A stretch of 64,000 nt of DNA, taken from the NCBI GenBank assembly GCA_002837415.1, contig PJCV01000004.1, forward strand, positions 1-64,000, in the 5' to 3' direction. Made by a program: the position numbers and the translations under genes. Under the pieces are notes generated by a model. That model was not told where the DNA came from. It saw nothing but the letters and a program-made list of their open reading frames with translations, and made no database searches. The DNA comes from Actinomycetales bacterium SN12. GTDB taxonomy: Bacteria > Actinomycetota > Actinomycetes > Actinomycetales > Microbacteriaceae. Shown here in pieces: positions 56,265 to 64,000 of the stretch. Numbering within the stretch: the stretch's first letter is position 1; the number at the start of each line of letters is the position of its first letter.

Positions 56265-57100
56265 ACTGGGTGGTGGACAACCTCGGGCTCATCGTCGAGC
56301 TCACAGTGATCCACCTGCGTCAGAGCCTCATCCCGATCGCGCTCGGCCTCGTGCTGTCAGTGCCGCTCGGCTGGGTGGCCTGGCGCTACCGGCTCGTGCG
56401 CGGGCCCGTCATCGTGCTCACCGGCCTGCTGTACACGATCCCCTCGCTGGCGCTGCTGATCCTCATGCCCGCGGCCTTCGGGTACTCGGTGATCAGCGAG
56501 GAGAACCTCGTCGCCGCGCTGACCATCTACGCCGTCGCCATCCTCGTGCGAGCTGTCGCCGACGGACTCGACTCGGTGGATGCCGATGTGCTGCAGGCAT
56601 CGACCGCCATGGGCTTCGCCGCTCGGCGGCGCTTCCTCACCGTCGAGCTGCCACTCGCCGGCCCCGTGATCCTCGCGGGCCTGCGGGTCACCGCAGTGTC
56701 GACGATCTCGCTCGCGACCGTCGGCATCCTGATCGGCGTGGAGAACCTGGGCTACCTCTTCACGAACGGGCAGCAGCGCCGGATCATCCCCGAGGTGCTC
56801 GCCGGCGTCGTCGCCGTCGTCGTCATCGCCCTGCTCGTCGATGTGCTGCTGGTCCTCGCGGGGCGGGCGCTCATGCCGTGGACGCGCAGGGCGACCCTTC
56901 GACAGGCTCAGGGACCCAAGGGGGGACAGGCTCAGGGACCCAAGGGGGGACAGGCTCAGGGGCCCAGGGGGCAGGCTCAGGGACCCAGGGGACAGGCTCA
57001 GGGACCCAGGGGACAGGCTCAGGGACCCAGGGGACAGGCTCAGGGACCCAGGGGACAGGCTCAGGGACCCAGGGGGCAGGCGAAGGCGGTCAGCGCATGA
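56261..57100 (+). CDS. OpuC-type ABC permease with repeat-encoded C-terminal tail
   Basis: 279 residues. Residues 1-209 form a complete five- or six-TM permease of the OpuCB/ProW type (EAA-like loop VLQASTAMGFAARRRFLTVE). From about 211 the chain becomes a low-complexity tail of GQAQGPR heptapeptides (two GGQAQGPK octads first) coded by a DNA repeat array; normal relatives end near residue 210-220. The tail has a net positive charge and should be cytoplasmic. Overlaps the ATPase and the second permease genes by ATGA. Confidence 0.9.
56895..57080 (+). repeat. In-frame tandem repeat, 24- then 21-bp units, inside permease gene
   Basis: CAGGCTCAGG recurs at 56903, 56927, 56951, 56972, 56993, 57014, 57035 and 57056: spacing 24, 24, then five times 21. 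The unit core is ACAGGCTCAGGGACCCAGGG. The array starts with CCCTTCGACAGGCTCAGGGA, the same seed as the other two loci. It ends 17 nt before the next gene's ATG. Confidence 0.93.
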
Positions 57101-57825
57101 ACCTCTTCGTCGATGCGTTCGCCTGGCTGTTCTCGCCCGACCGGCTGGTCGGCACGTACGCCCTGCCCACCCTGCTCGCCCAGCACCTGATCTACACGGT
57201 CGTCTCGGTCGCCGTCGCCGCAGCGATCGCGCTTCCGGCGGGCTGGCTGATCGGACACACCGGGCGCGGGCGCGAGATCGCGGTCGCCATCTCGGGCGCC
57301 GCACGCGCGATCCCCTCGTTCGGGCTGCTCGTGCTGCTGGTGCTCGTGCTCGGCATCGTGCAGACGCCACTCGCCGCCGTGATCACGTTCGTGCTGCTCG
57401 CGATCCCCTCGCTGCTCGCCGGCGCCTACACCGGGCTCGAGGCCATCGACCGCCGGGTCATCGATGCGGCGCGGGCGATGGGAATGACCGAGTGGCAGAT
57501 CTTCACCAGGGTCGAGCTGCGGCTCGGTCTGCCGCTGCTCGTCGGCGGTCTGCGCTCTGCACTGCTGCAGGTGATCGCCACCGTCACGATCGCCGCCTAC
57601 GTGAACCTCGGCGGACTCGGATGGCCCATCATCCAGGGCATCCCGCTCAGTCGCTTCGACCAGGTGCTCGGCGGGGCGATCCTCGTCGCCGCCCTCGCCC
57701 TCGTCGTCGACCTGCTGATGGCGCTCGCGCAGCGAGCCGCCGTCCCCCGGGGGCTGCGCACCCCGGCATCGGGAACACCGACTTCTGCGCCGCGCGCTCG
57801 CCGCGTGGCATCCGCTCCAGCCTGA
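57097..57825 (+). CDS. OpuC-type ABC permease (second)
   Basis: 242 residues, six TM segments, EAA-like loop VIDAARAMGMTEWQIFTRVE at about 122-141. Heterodimer partner of the preceding permease. ATG 57097 is set by ATGA overlap; the frame stays open upstream only because the repeat array is stop-free in this frame too (GTGSGTQ repeats), so that extension should not be taken as coding. Confidence 0.92.
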   Translation: MNLFVDAFAWLFSPDRLVGTYALPTLLAQHLIYTVVSVAVAAAIALPAGWLIGHTGRGREIAVAISGAARAIPSFGLLVLLVLVLGIVQTPLAAVITFVLLAIPSLLAGAYTGLEAIDRRVIDAARAMGMTEWQIFTRVELRLGLPLLVGGLRSALLQVIATVTIAAYVNLGGLGWPIIQGIPLSRFDQVLGGAILVAALALVVDLLMALAQRAAVPRGLRTPASGTPTSAPRARRVASAPA

Positions 57826-57846
57826 CCCCCACCGAAAGGCCCCGCC

Positions 57847-58767
57847 ATGTCCACCCACAGCAGAACCCGCACCGCGCTCACCGCCGGTATCGCCATCGTC
57901 GCCGCCCTGTCGCTGGCCAGCTGCGCATCCGACTCGAACCCCCTCGACAAGCCCAGCGCCGACAGCGGTGACAAGGGCGGCGACACGATCGTCGTCGGCT
58001 CGCAGGCGTACTACTCGAACGAGATCATCGCCGAGATCTACGCCCAGGGGCTGGAAGAGGCCGGCTTCACCGTCGACCGCAAGTTCAACATCGGCCAGCG
58101 CGACGCCTACATGCCCGAGGTCGAGTCGGGCAGCATCGACGTCTTCCCCGAGTACACCGGCAACCTTCTCGAGTACCTCGACAAGGAGGCGACGGCCACC
58201 AGCCCCGACGACGTGTACGCCGCCCTGAAGGACGCGCTTCCCGACGGGCTCACCGTGCTGCAGTTCGCCGACGCGAGCGATCAGGACACCTACACGGTGC
58301 TGAAGTCGTTCGCCGACGAGAACGACCTCACCTCGATCGCCGACCTGTCGAAGCTCAGCGAGCCCGCCACCATCGGCGCCGCGCCCGAGTTCGAGCAGCG
58401 CCCCTACGGCCCCGCGGGCGCGAAGGACGCGTACGGCATCGACCTGAAGTTCTCAGCCACCGGGCAGGGCACGCTCGACGCGCTGCTGGCCGGCACGGTG
58501 CAGGTGGCCGACATCTACTCCGCCGACCCCGCCTTCCAGACCGAGGACATCGTGGCCCTGGACGATCCCGAGAACATGATCCTGGCATCGAACGTCATGC
58601 CGCTCGTCTCGAGCGACATCGCCGACGACCTCAGCGATGTCATCGACTCGATCAGCGCCGAGCTGAGCGCCGAGGACCTCGTCGCGATGAACGTGCAGAG
58701 CACCGTCGATCAGAAGTCGTCGGCCGACATCGCCAAGGCGTGGCTGAAGGACAAGGGTCTGATCTGA
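57847..58767 (+). CDS. Osmoprotectant-binding lipoprotein (OpuCC/ProX type)
   Basis: 306 residues. Lipobox LASC (C26); mature protein begins with VVGSQAYYSNEIIAEIYAQG and carries the substrate-site signature IDVFPEYTGNLLEYLD and TLDALLAGTVQVADIYSADP of the quaternary-ammonium-binding family. Binds glycine betaine, choline or similar (family knowledge). Final gene of the operon, closed by a strong hairpin. Confidence 0.93.
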   Translation: MSTHSRTRTALTAGIAIVAALSLASCASDSNPLDKPSADSGDKGGDTIVVGSQAYYSNEIIAEIYAQGLEEAGFTVDRKFNIGQRDAYMPEVESGSIDVFPEYTGNLLEYLDKEATATSPDDVYAALKDALPDGLTVLQFADASDQDTYTVLKSFADENDLTSIADLSKLSEPATIGAAPEFEQRPYGPAGAKDAYGIDLKFSATGQGTLDALLAGTVQVADIYSADPAFQTEDIVALDDPENMILASNVMPLVSSDIADDLSDVIDSISAELSAEDLVAMNVQSTVDQKSSADIAKAWLKDKGLI

Positions 58768-58785
58768 CCCTCCCCTGAGCACCGG

Positions 58786-58817
58786 CGCGGCCGGGTGGGT
58801 TCTCCCACCCGGCCGCG
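58786..58817. terminator. Strong bidirectional terminator hairpin
   Basis: 14-bp perfect stem 58786-58799 / 58804-58817 (core GGCCGGGTGGG/CCCACCCGGCC) with a TTCT loop, between the convergent OpuCC-type and AI-2E genes. Confidence 0.8.
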
Positions 58818-58833
58818 TTCGCGTTCCGGCGGC

Positions 58834-60129
58834 TCAGACCCGCTCGTCCTGCCGGGGGATGAAGATCCGGTTCAGGATGATGAGGATGGATGCCGTCGCC
58901 GGCACCGCCACGAGCGCACCGAGCAGCCCGAGCAGCGTCCCGCCGGCCAGAGCGCCGAGCACGACCAGCAGACCGGGGACCTCGAGGGTGCGATTCATGA
59001 CCTTCGGCGTGAGGACGTACGCCTCGATCTGGATGTAGATCAGGTAGACGACGCCGAAGATCAGCGCATGCAGGGGGTCGGCGAGCAGCGCGACGACCGT
59101 GCCGATGGCGAGGAAGAGCAGCGGGCCGATCAGCGGGATGAGCGTCACGAGGAAAGCGACGACCGCCATCAGCGGCGGGAACGGCAGCCCCAGCAGCAGG
59201 TAGAGCACGAGCGCCACCATCGAGTTCGCGAACGCGAGGATGACCATGCCCTGCACGTAGCCGCCGACGGACTCGGCGATCTGATCGATGATGCTGCGGG
59301 CCTGCCGGCGCTTGCGGGCCGGGGCCAGGCGCAGCATTGAGGCGATGATGCCGGGCAGGCCCACCACGAAGTACAGCGTGAGCACGAACACGATGACGAA
59401 GGCCGAGACCCCTTCCGCGATCGAGGTGCCGACCTTCAGAGCGCCACCACCCAGCGCGGTGAGCGTCTTGCCGTCGGTGAGCAGCTTCTGCCCGTCGGCG
59501 AGCAGCGAGTTGATCTGGTCGCCGAACTGGTTCTCGAGCAGGAGGTAGAGGTCGGTGTGCATGAAGTCGTCGACCACGTCGGGCACCGACTTCACGAACG
59601 ACGCCACCTGCTCGACGACCACCGGCACGATCATCACGAGCACGAGCCCCACGGCGACGACCAGGGCGACGATGACGATCGCGACGCTGATTCCGCGCGA
59701 GAGTCCGCGCCGTTCGAGCAGCCGTACCGCCGGGTTCAGGCCGAGGGCGGCGAACAGGGCGATGGCGACGTAGATGAGCACCGTCGAGAGGCTGGTGAGG
59801 GCGAGCGCCACGAGGAATGCCGACAGACCACCGAGGGTGAGCAGGAAGCCGAGCCGGAACGGACGGTCCACGCGTGTCCACATCGATCGACGCGGCGTGG
59901 GGGCATCCGCCGGGGAGGGGTGCTCCGCCGCCTCGGCGGCTTCGGCAGATGAGGCCGCGGCATCCGCCTCATCGGCGGCGACACCGGCCTCGTCGGCTGC
60001 GACATCCGCTTCGACAGCCGCGCCGGCTTGTGCGGCCTCCGCGGCGTCTGCGGCGCGGGTGGCTCTGTCTGCCGCGCGGGAGCCGCCGCGGCCGGAGGGC
60101 GCGGGCGACGTGGGGTCTTCGGTGCTCAT
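58834..60129 (-). CDS. AI-2E family transporter (PerM-like)
   Basis: 431 residues. An Ala/Glu/Asp-rich polar N-terminus (1-70) precedes eight TM segments in the AI-2E/PerM arrangement: paired TMs, a large soluble loop (about 160-230), then the conserved LPFPPLMAVVAFLVTLIPLIGP segment. Family roles include autoinducer-2 export and ion/H+ exchange; not resolvable here. ATG 60129 follows -10-like TAGAGT (60142-60137) by 7 nt without Shine-Dalgarno, a leaderless-type start; GTG 60138 is the alternative. Confidence 0.87.
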   Translation of the reverse strand: MSTEDPTSPAPSGRGGSRAADRATRAADAAEAAQAGAAVEADVAADEAGVAADEADAAASSAEAAEAAEHPSPADAPTPRRSMWTRVDRPFRLGFLLTLGGLSAFLVALALTSLSTVLIYVAIALFAALGLNPAVRLLERRGLSRGISVAIVIVALVVAVGLVLVMIVPVVVEQVASFVKSVPDVVDDFMHTDLYLLLENQFGDQINSLLADGQKLLTDGKTLTALGGGALKVGTSIAEGVSAFVIVFVLTLYFVVGLPGIIASMLRLAPARKRRQARSIIDQIAESVGGYVQGMVILAFANSMVALVLYLLLGLPFPPLMAVVAFLVTLIPLIGPLLFLAIGTVVALLADPLHALIFGVVYLIYIQIEAYVLTPKVMNRTLEVPGLLVVLGALAGGTLLGLLGALVAVPATASILIILNRIFIPRQDERV

Positions 60130-60221
60130 GGCGATCACTCTACGGCTGCGCTGACATGACCCTGCCTTCTCGGCCAGGGCTTGACTATCGTGAGAGGTGC
60201 GACCACCCCCTGGAGGATCTC

Positions 60222-60614
60222 ATGCCCGACGAAAACGCATACGACGCAGCCGAGCCCGCCGAGGGCGAGTACACGGATGCCGATCACGGCGACGGCACGA
60301 CCACCGGCCGCCACCACGCCGGGCATGCCGGCGAGGTTGAGGGCGAATACACCGACGGTGTCTACTCGGCCGACGGGCGTGAGCAGCATCTGCCGCATCA
60401 CGGCGAAGGCACGTACACCGACGCCGACCACGGGAGCGGTCATGACGACCACTCCGGTGGCGCTCGGGCAGAGGCATCCGGTGCCCACGCCGTGGAAGCA
60501 GAGGCCCACGCTGTGGAAGCAGACGCTCACGCCGTGGAAGAAGAGGGCGAGTACACCGACGGACGCTACCCCGACGACGGCGATGCAGGGCGCGCCGATC
60601 GCCGGCACAGCTGA
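60222..60614 (+). CDS. Small acidic repeat protein (GEYTD repeats), unknown
   Basis: 130 residues, very acidic and His-rich, no TM or signal. Four E/G-G-E/T-YTD motifs (GEYTD at 15-19, 41-45 and 109-113, GTYTD at 63-67), mostly followed by D/G-x-x-G; three HAVE units at 7-residue period (89-106). Probably disordered; the Asp/His content could bind metal. GGAGG 6 nt before ATG 60222 supports translation. Overlaps the chorismate mutase gene by 32 nt if that starts at 60583. No function can be assigned. Confidence 0.7.
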   Translation: MPDENAYDAAEPAEGEYTDADHGDGTTTGRHHAGHAGEVEGEYTDGVYSADGREQHLPHHGEGTYTDADHGSGHDDHSGGARAEASGAHAVEAEAHAVEADAHAVEEEGEYTDGRYPDDGDAGRADRRHS

Positions 60615-60924
60615 CGCCGTGGGTGACGCCGACGCGCGCGATGCGCGCGCTGAACTGCTGCGCCTGCGCGCCAGCATCGACAACATCGACGCCGCGCTGA
60701 TCTTCATGCTCGCCGAGCGCTTCCGCTGCACGCAGCAGGTCGGACGGCTGAAGGCCGAGCACGACATGCCCGCCTCGGACCCGGGGCGCGAAGAACAGCA
60801 GACCGCACGGCTGCGGGCGCTGGCCGAAGAGGCGCACCTCGATCCGGAGTTCGCCGAGAAGTGGTTCAACTTCGTGGTCGCCGAGGTGATCCGCCACCAC
60901 ACCGAGGCTGCCGAGGGCCGCTGA
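60583..60924 (+). CDS. Chorismate mutase (AroQ type)
   Basis: 113 residues. The AroQ helical core spans about 22-107: LRLRASIDNIDAALIFMLAERF, RCTQQVGRLKAEHDMPASDP, FVVAEVIRHH. Converts chorismate to prephenate for Phe/Tyr synthesis. The start is uncertain: ATG 60583 (inside the acidic gene) or GTG 60619, 5 nt after that gene's stop; neither has a strong Shine-Dalgarno, so coupling to the acidic gene is likely. Confidence 0.88.
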   Translation: MQGAPIAGTADAVGDADARDARAELLRLRASIDNIDAALIFMLAERFRCTQQVGRLKAEHDMPASDPGREEQQTARLRALAEEAHLDPEFAEKWFNFVVAEVIRHHTEAAEGR

Positions 60925-61017
60925 GCCTCTGCCGCAGCGCTCGCGTTCACCACCCGCTGGGCGGCGAGGAGGACTTCAGCATGCCCGGGATCTGTGCCAG
61001 AATGTGAGCGATCTTTG

Positions 61018-61026
61018 GTTTGAAAC
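61018..61026. promoter_or_regulatory. Possible operator GTTTGAAAC
   Basis: Short palindrome GTTTGAAAC 27 nt before the SIS gene start, in an AT-richer patch (61011-61040) of an otherwise GC-rich gap. A GntR/DeoR/LacI-type site is possible; no regulator is adjacent. Confidence 0.25.
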
Positions 61027-61053
61027 GTCAGAAACACGCATTCAGGAGTAGCC

Positions 61054-61947
61054 ATGCACACCACCGCCGGCGCGCACATGCGCGCAGAGCTCACCTCGCA
61101 GCCTGAGACCTGGGCCCGCGCGGCTGCCATGCGCGATGAGCAGGCCGTGCTCCCGGCATCCGGCGCCCGCATCGCCGTCGTCGGCTGCGGCACCTCCTGG
61201 TTCATGGCGCAGTCGTACGCCGCGCTGCGCGAGAGCGCAGGCCACGGCGAGACCGACGCGTTCACGGCATCCGAGTTCCCCTTCGGGCGCCGCTACGACG
61301 CGATCGTCGCCCTCACCCGCTCCGGCACGACCACCGAGGTGCTCGAGCTGACCGAGCGCGTGAAGGGCACGACGCCCGTGATCGCCGTCGTGGGCGACAC
61401 GACCTCACCGCTCGTCGACCTGGCCGACGACGTGATCGGCCTCCCGTTCGCCGACGAGCAGTCCGTGGTGCAGACCCGCTTCGCGACCACGGCGCTGGCG
61501 CTGTTCCGCGCCTCGGTCGGCGAGGACCTCGACGCGGCGATCGCCGACGCCCAGAGCGTGCTCGACGGTGACGATGACGCGGCCCTCGCCGAGGCCGAGC
61601 AGTACAGCTTCCTCGGCATGGGCTGGGCGATGGGCCTCGCGCACGAGGCGGCCCTGAAGATGCGCGAGTCCTCCCAGTCGTGGACCGAGTCGTACAGCTC
61701 GATGGAGTACCGCCACGGCCCGATCGCGATCGCCGCCCCCGGGCGGATCACCTGGCAGCTCGGCTCCGCTCCCGAGGGCCTGCAGGCCCAGGTGGAGGCC
61801 ACCGGCGCTCGTTTCGTGCAGCATGCGATCGACCCGATGGCCGACCTCGTGCGCCTGCACCGTGTCGCCCTCGACCGAGCGCTGGCGAAGGGCCTCGACC
61901 CGGATCAGCCGCGCAACCTCACCCGTTCGGTGGTCCTCGACGGCTGA
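61054..61947 (+). CDS. SIS-domain sugar isomerase/deaminase
   Basis: 297 residues with two SIS domains: VVGCGTSWFMAQSYAALR and ALTRSGTTTEVLELTERV in the first, LGMGWAMGLAHEAALKMRESS and SMEYRHGPIA in the second. This is the isomerase half of GlmS (no glutaminase domain), as in AgaS/FrlB-like enzymes acting on amino-sugar or fructosamine phosphates. CAGGAG precedes ATG 61054. First gene of an operon with a ROK kinase and a PfkB kinase, pointing to amino-sugar or ketose-phosphate catabolism. Confidence 0.9.
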   Translation: MHTTAGAHMRAELTSQPETWARAAAMRDEQAVLPASGARIAVVGCGTSWFMAQSYAALRESAGHGETDAFTASEFPFGRRYDAIVALTRSGTTTEVLELTERVKGTTPVIAVVGDTTSPLVDLADDVIGLPFADEQSVVQTRFATTALALFRASVGEDLDAAIADAQSVLDGDDDAALAEAEQYSFLGMGWAMGLAHEAALKMRESSQSWTESYSSMEYRHGPIAIAAPGRITWQLGSAPEGLQAQVEATGARFVQHAIDPMADLVRLHRVALDRALAKGLDPDQPRNLTRSVVLDG

Positions 61948-61981
61948 CGGCTGACGACCGACGACGGGCGACGGAGAGCGC

Positions 61982-62968
61982 ATGTCCGAGCAGAGCGACA
62001 TCCCCGAGGTGGTCAGCGACGAGTCAGGTGAACGGCTCGCGCGCGCGGCCTCGATCGGGGCCGGTGCGCCCGTGCTCGCCTTCGACGTGGGCGGCACCGA
62101 CATCAAGTCCGCGCTGTTCGACGCCGACGGCACCGCCCTCGGGCTGCGTCGCACTCCGACCCCGCCCAGTGACGACGGCACTCCTGGCCGGCTGATCGAA
62201 CGGCTCGCCGAGCTCGCCGCGGAGCTGCGTGCCCAGCATCCCGATGTGGAACCGCAGGCGGTCGGACTCGTCGTGCCCGGCATCGTCGACTCCGACCGCG
62301 GTATCGGCGTGTTCAGCAGCAACCTCGGCTGGCGCGATGCGCCCATGCGCGACCTGATGGCCGCCCGATTCGGGATGCCCGTGGCCTTCGATCACGATGT
62401 GCGGATGGCCAGCTGGGCCGAGCACGTGCTCGGCGGCGCGCGCGACTACGCGAACTCGGTCGTGCTGATCATCGGCACCGGCATCGCCGGTGCGCTGCTG
62501 GTCGACGGCCGCCCGTACACCGCCGGTGGTTACGCCGGCGAGATCGGCCATTCGCCGCTGGGCGAGTGGCCCTGCCCGTGCGGAGCACGCGGATGCCTGG
62601 AGGCGATCGCCTCGGCCGGCGCCATCTCGCGCCGCTACACCGACGCCACCGGCGACGTGGTCGACGGTGCTCGCGAAGTCATCGCCCGTGCTGCCGCGGG
62701 AGATGAGATCGCGGCGCGTGTCTGGAACGAGGCGCTCGATGCGCTGACGATGTCGATCGCGCAGCTCACCGCCGTCATCGCCCCGCAGGCCGTGGTCATC
62801 GGCGGCGGGCTGTCGCGCGCGGGCGGCGCGCTCTTCGACGAGCTGCGCGCGCGGCTCGCCGACCGGCTGAGCTTCCACCGCATCCCGGCCCTGGTTCCGG
62901 CCGAGCTGTCCGGCAACGCGGGCATCCTCGGCTCGGCGCTGCGCGCACGGCAGGTGGCGCCGGCATGA
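61982..62968 (+). CDS. ROK-family sugar kinase
   Basis: 328 residues. ATP motif AFDVGGTDIKSALFDADG (about 35-52), and the ROK zinc site GEIGHSPLGEWPCPCGARGCLE (given here by residues: a GH followed 8 residues later by CPCGxxGCxE). No N-terminal HTH, so a kinase rather than a ROK repressor. Substrates in the family include glucose, mannose, GlcNAc and fructose. The stop overlaps the PfkB gene (ATGA). Confidence 0.92.
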   Translation: MSEQSDIPEVVSDESGERLARAASIGAGAPVLAFDVGGTDIKSALFDADGTALGLRRTPTPPSDDGTPGRLIERLAELAAELRAQHPDVEPQAVGLVVPGIVDSDRGIGVFSSNLGWRDAPMRDLMAARFGMPVAFDHDVRMASWAEHVLGGARDYANSVVLIIGTGIAGALLVDGRPYTAGGYAGEIGHSPLGEWPCPCGARGCLEAIASAGAISRRYTDATGDVVDGAREVIARAAAGDEIAARVWNEALDALTMSIAQLTAVIAPQAVVIGGGLSRAGGALFDELRARLADRLSFHRIPALVPAELSGNAGILGSALRARQVAPA

Positions 62969-64000
62969 TCGTCACCGTCACGCCGAACCCGGCGCTGGAC
63001 CTCACCTGGCACGTCGCCGCGCTGGAGCCGGGTTCGACGCACCGCGCCGACACCGGGCAGGCTCGGGCGGGTGGCAAGGGCGTGAACGTCGCGCGAGTGG
63101 CCCACGCCGAGGGCGCTTCCGCATGCGCGGTCGTGACGCACGGCGGTGCGACCGGCGAGGAGTTCTTCGCCGAGCTGGTCGCCTCCGGAGTCCCCCACGT
63201 GACCGTGCCGGTGCGCGGTGCGACCCGGCGCAGCATCGCCCTCGTGGATGAGAGGGCCGGCGACACGACGATCGTGAACGAGCGCGGTGCCGCGCTCGAG
63301 GAAGTGGAGTGGGACGTCCTGCGGGGTGTGACTCGGGCGGCACTCGCCGCCGGCCGCGCCGCCGCGCCATCCCCAGCGTCGAGAGCACGGGACCTCGCCG
63401 AGCGCACGGCTCGTTCGCGTGAAGAGGCCGTGCACCCGGCGAGATACCGTGCACTCGACGGGATGTGGGGCGCTGGTTTCTCATCGGGGAAGACCGCAGT
63501 CCCGGGGGCGGGTGTGCTGGTGATCTCCGGCAGCTTCCCGCCGGACACCCCGGATGACGTGCTGCCCTCGCTGATCGCACTCGGCCGCGACGCCGGCGCG
63601 ACCGTGATCGTCGACACGTCGGGCCCTGCGCTGCTCGCGGCGGCGGATGCCGGGGCATCCGTCCTGAAACCCAACGAACACGAGCTGCGCGACGCGACCG
63701 GCCTCGATGACCCGGTCGACGGCGCACGCGAGCTCATCCGACGCGGCGCGGAGCTGGTGCTGCTCTCGCTCGGAGCCGACGGGATGCTGGCGGTCACGCC
63801 CACGGCATCCGGAGATGTCCACGTGCTCCACGCGCGGCTGGGCGAGGTGCTCGCCGGCAACCCCACCGGTGCGGGGGATGCCGCGGTCGCGGCGTGCGCC
63901 GTGCTGATGGATGCCGGCACCCACGACCCCGAGCAGATCCTGCGTCGCGCGACCGCCTGGTCCGCCGCCGCGGTGCTGATGCCGCTCGCCGGCGAGATCC
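62965..64000 (+). CDS. PfkB-family hexose-phosphate kinase (1-phosphofructokinase/tagatose-6-P kinase type), 3' end outside window
   Basis: 345 codons visible; no stop before the window end. Start MIVTVTPNPALDLTW and GGKGVNVARV are typical of FruK/LacC. GNPTGAGDAAVAA holds the ATP/anion-hole GAGD motif with catalytic Asp. Between the helix ending LAAGRAAA (~133) and the strand VLVISGSFPPD (~183) lies an extra ~45-residue segment, 30 codons of which are a 92-bp palindromic repeat read in frame without a stop. Usual relatives have only a few residues here. The fold could tolerate an insertion at this surface helix-strand turn, but activity is uncertain. Coupled by ATGA to the ROK kinase. Confidence 0.9.
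   Translation, partial: MIVTVTPNPALDLTWHVAALEPGSTHRADTGQARAGGKGVNVARVAHAEGASACAVVTHGGATGEEFFAELVASGVPHVTVPVRGATRRSIALVDERAGDTTIVNERGAALEEVEWDVLRGVTRAALAAGRAAAPSPASRARDLAERTARSREEAVHPARYRALDGMWGAGFSSGKTAVPGAGVLVISGSFPPDTPDDVLPSLIALGRDAGATVIVDTSGPALLAAADAGASVLKPNEHELRDATGLDDPVDGARELIRRGAELVLLSLGADGMLAVTPTASGDVHVLHARLGEVLAGNPTGAGDAAVAACAVLMDAGTHDPEQILRRATAWSAAAVLMPLAGEI
63377..63468. repeat. 92-bp palindromic element, copy inside PfkB gene
   Basis: 89 of 92 positions identical to 52521-52612; the three substitutions lie in the central third. Read in the gene's frame it encodes about 30 residues (RARDLAERTARSREEAVHPA and on), Arg/Ala-rich and probably helical. A 92-bp element alone would shift the frame, so flanking bases were gained or lost with it. 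Confidence 0.92.

Noticed and set aside
56895..57080. Regular repeats suggesting a CRISPR array
   Set aside because: Repeats are directly tandem with no unique spacers, lie inside a permease gene, and there are no cas genes.
56878..57096. Longer N-terminus for the second OpuC permease through the repeat array
   Set aside because: The frame is open only because the repeat lacks stops in it; the ATGA overlap at 57097 marks the real start.
62635..63435. Minus-strand ORFs at both palindromic repeats sharing an MHG-FTRTSRALGEVPCSRR start
   Set aside because: The similarity is just the repeat translated on the opposite strand; the rest of each frame is antisense filler.

Overview
The window reads as chromosomal DNA of a high-GC actinobacterium, most likely a Microbacteriaceae member close to Microbacterium. 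This is an inference from the very high GC, NucS-type mismatch repair, two YhgE/Pip membrane proteins, an LAxTG (class E type) sorting signal, tight ATGA/GTGA gene overlaps and several -10 hexamers placed 6-7 nt before a start codon (leaderless style). No rRNA, tRNA, CRISPR array, phage or transposase was found. The strand is almost fully coding and only short spacers lack genes.

Layout. 1-3.1 kb: nucS and an MFS transporter, divergent from a LacI regulator with a clear palindromic operator between them. 3.1-9.4 kb: a six-gene Mrp cation/proton antiporter operon (A with fused B, then C, D, E, F, G). 9.4-20.3 kb: an alpha/beta hydrolase, a penicillin-acylase-family enzyme, a TetR regulator with two YhgE/Pip proteins, and argG. 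20.3-25.7 kb: a 1390-residue sortase-anchored surface protein and a ZIP transporter; a short direct repeat flanks the surface-protein gene.

25.8-41.2 kb is the most coherent functional unit: a locus for acetylated galacto(gluco)mannan oligosaccharides. It holds an acetyl esterase, a GH36 alpha-galactosidase, two LacI regulators, a sugar ABC importer without its own ATPase, a GH2 beta-mannosidase, a GH113-like glycosidase, mannose-6-phosphate isomerase and two tandem BadF/BadG-type sugar kinases. None of the hydrolases has a signal peptide, so oligomers are probably imported and dismantled inside the cell, and mannose enters glycolysis through Man-6-P.

41.3-51.1 kb: a FAD/Rieske oxidoreductase; a seven-gene MoxR-DUF58-VWA operon on the minus strand; a lipoprotein; an EamA transporter. 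51.2-58.8 kb: purA, a lactonase-fold protein, a disulfide oxidoreductase, and an OpuC-type osmoprotectant ABC operon preceded by an 11-codon overlapping leader ORF. 58.8-64 kb: an AI-2E-family membrane protein, a small acidic repeat protein overlapping a chorismate mutase, and a SIS / ROK kinase / PfkB kinase operon cut by the window end.

Two repeat families stand out. One is a 92-bp imperfect palindrome present at 89/92 identity both downstream of purA and, in frame, inside the PfkB-family kinase gene, resembling the protein-invading palindromic elements known from Rickettsia. The other is a CAGGCTCAGGGACCC-type repeat, seen as a single copy before the DUF58 gene and expanded into in-frame tandem arrays (18, 21 and 24 bp units) inside the lactonase and an OpuC permease.
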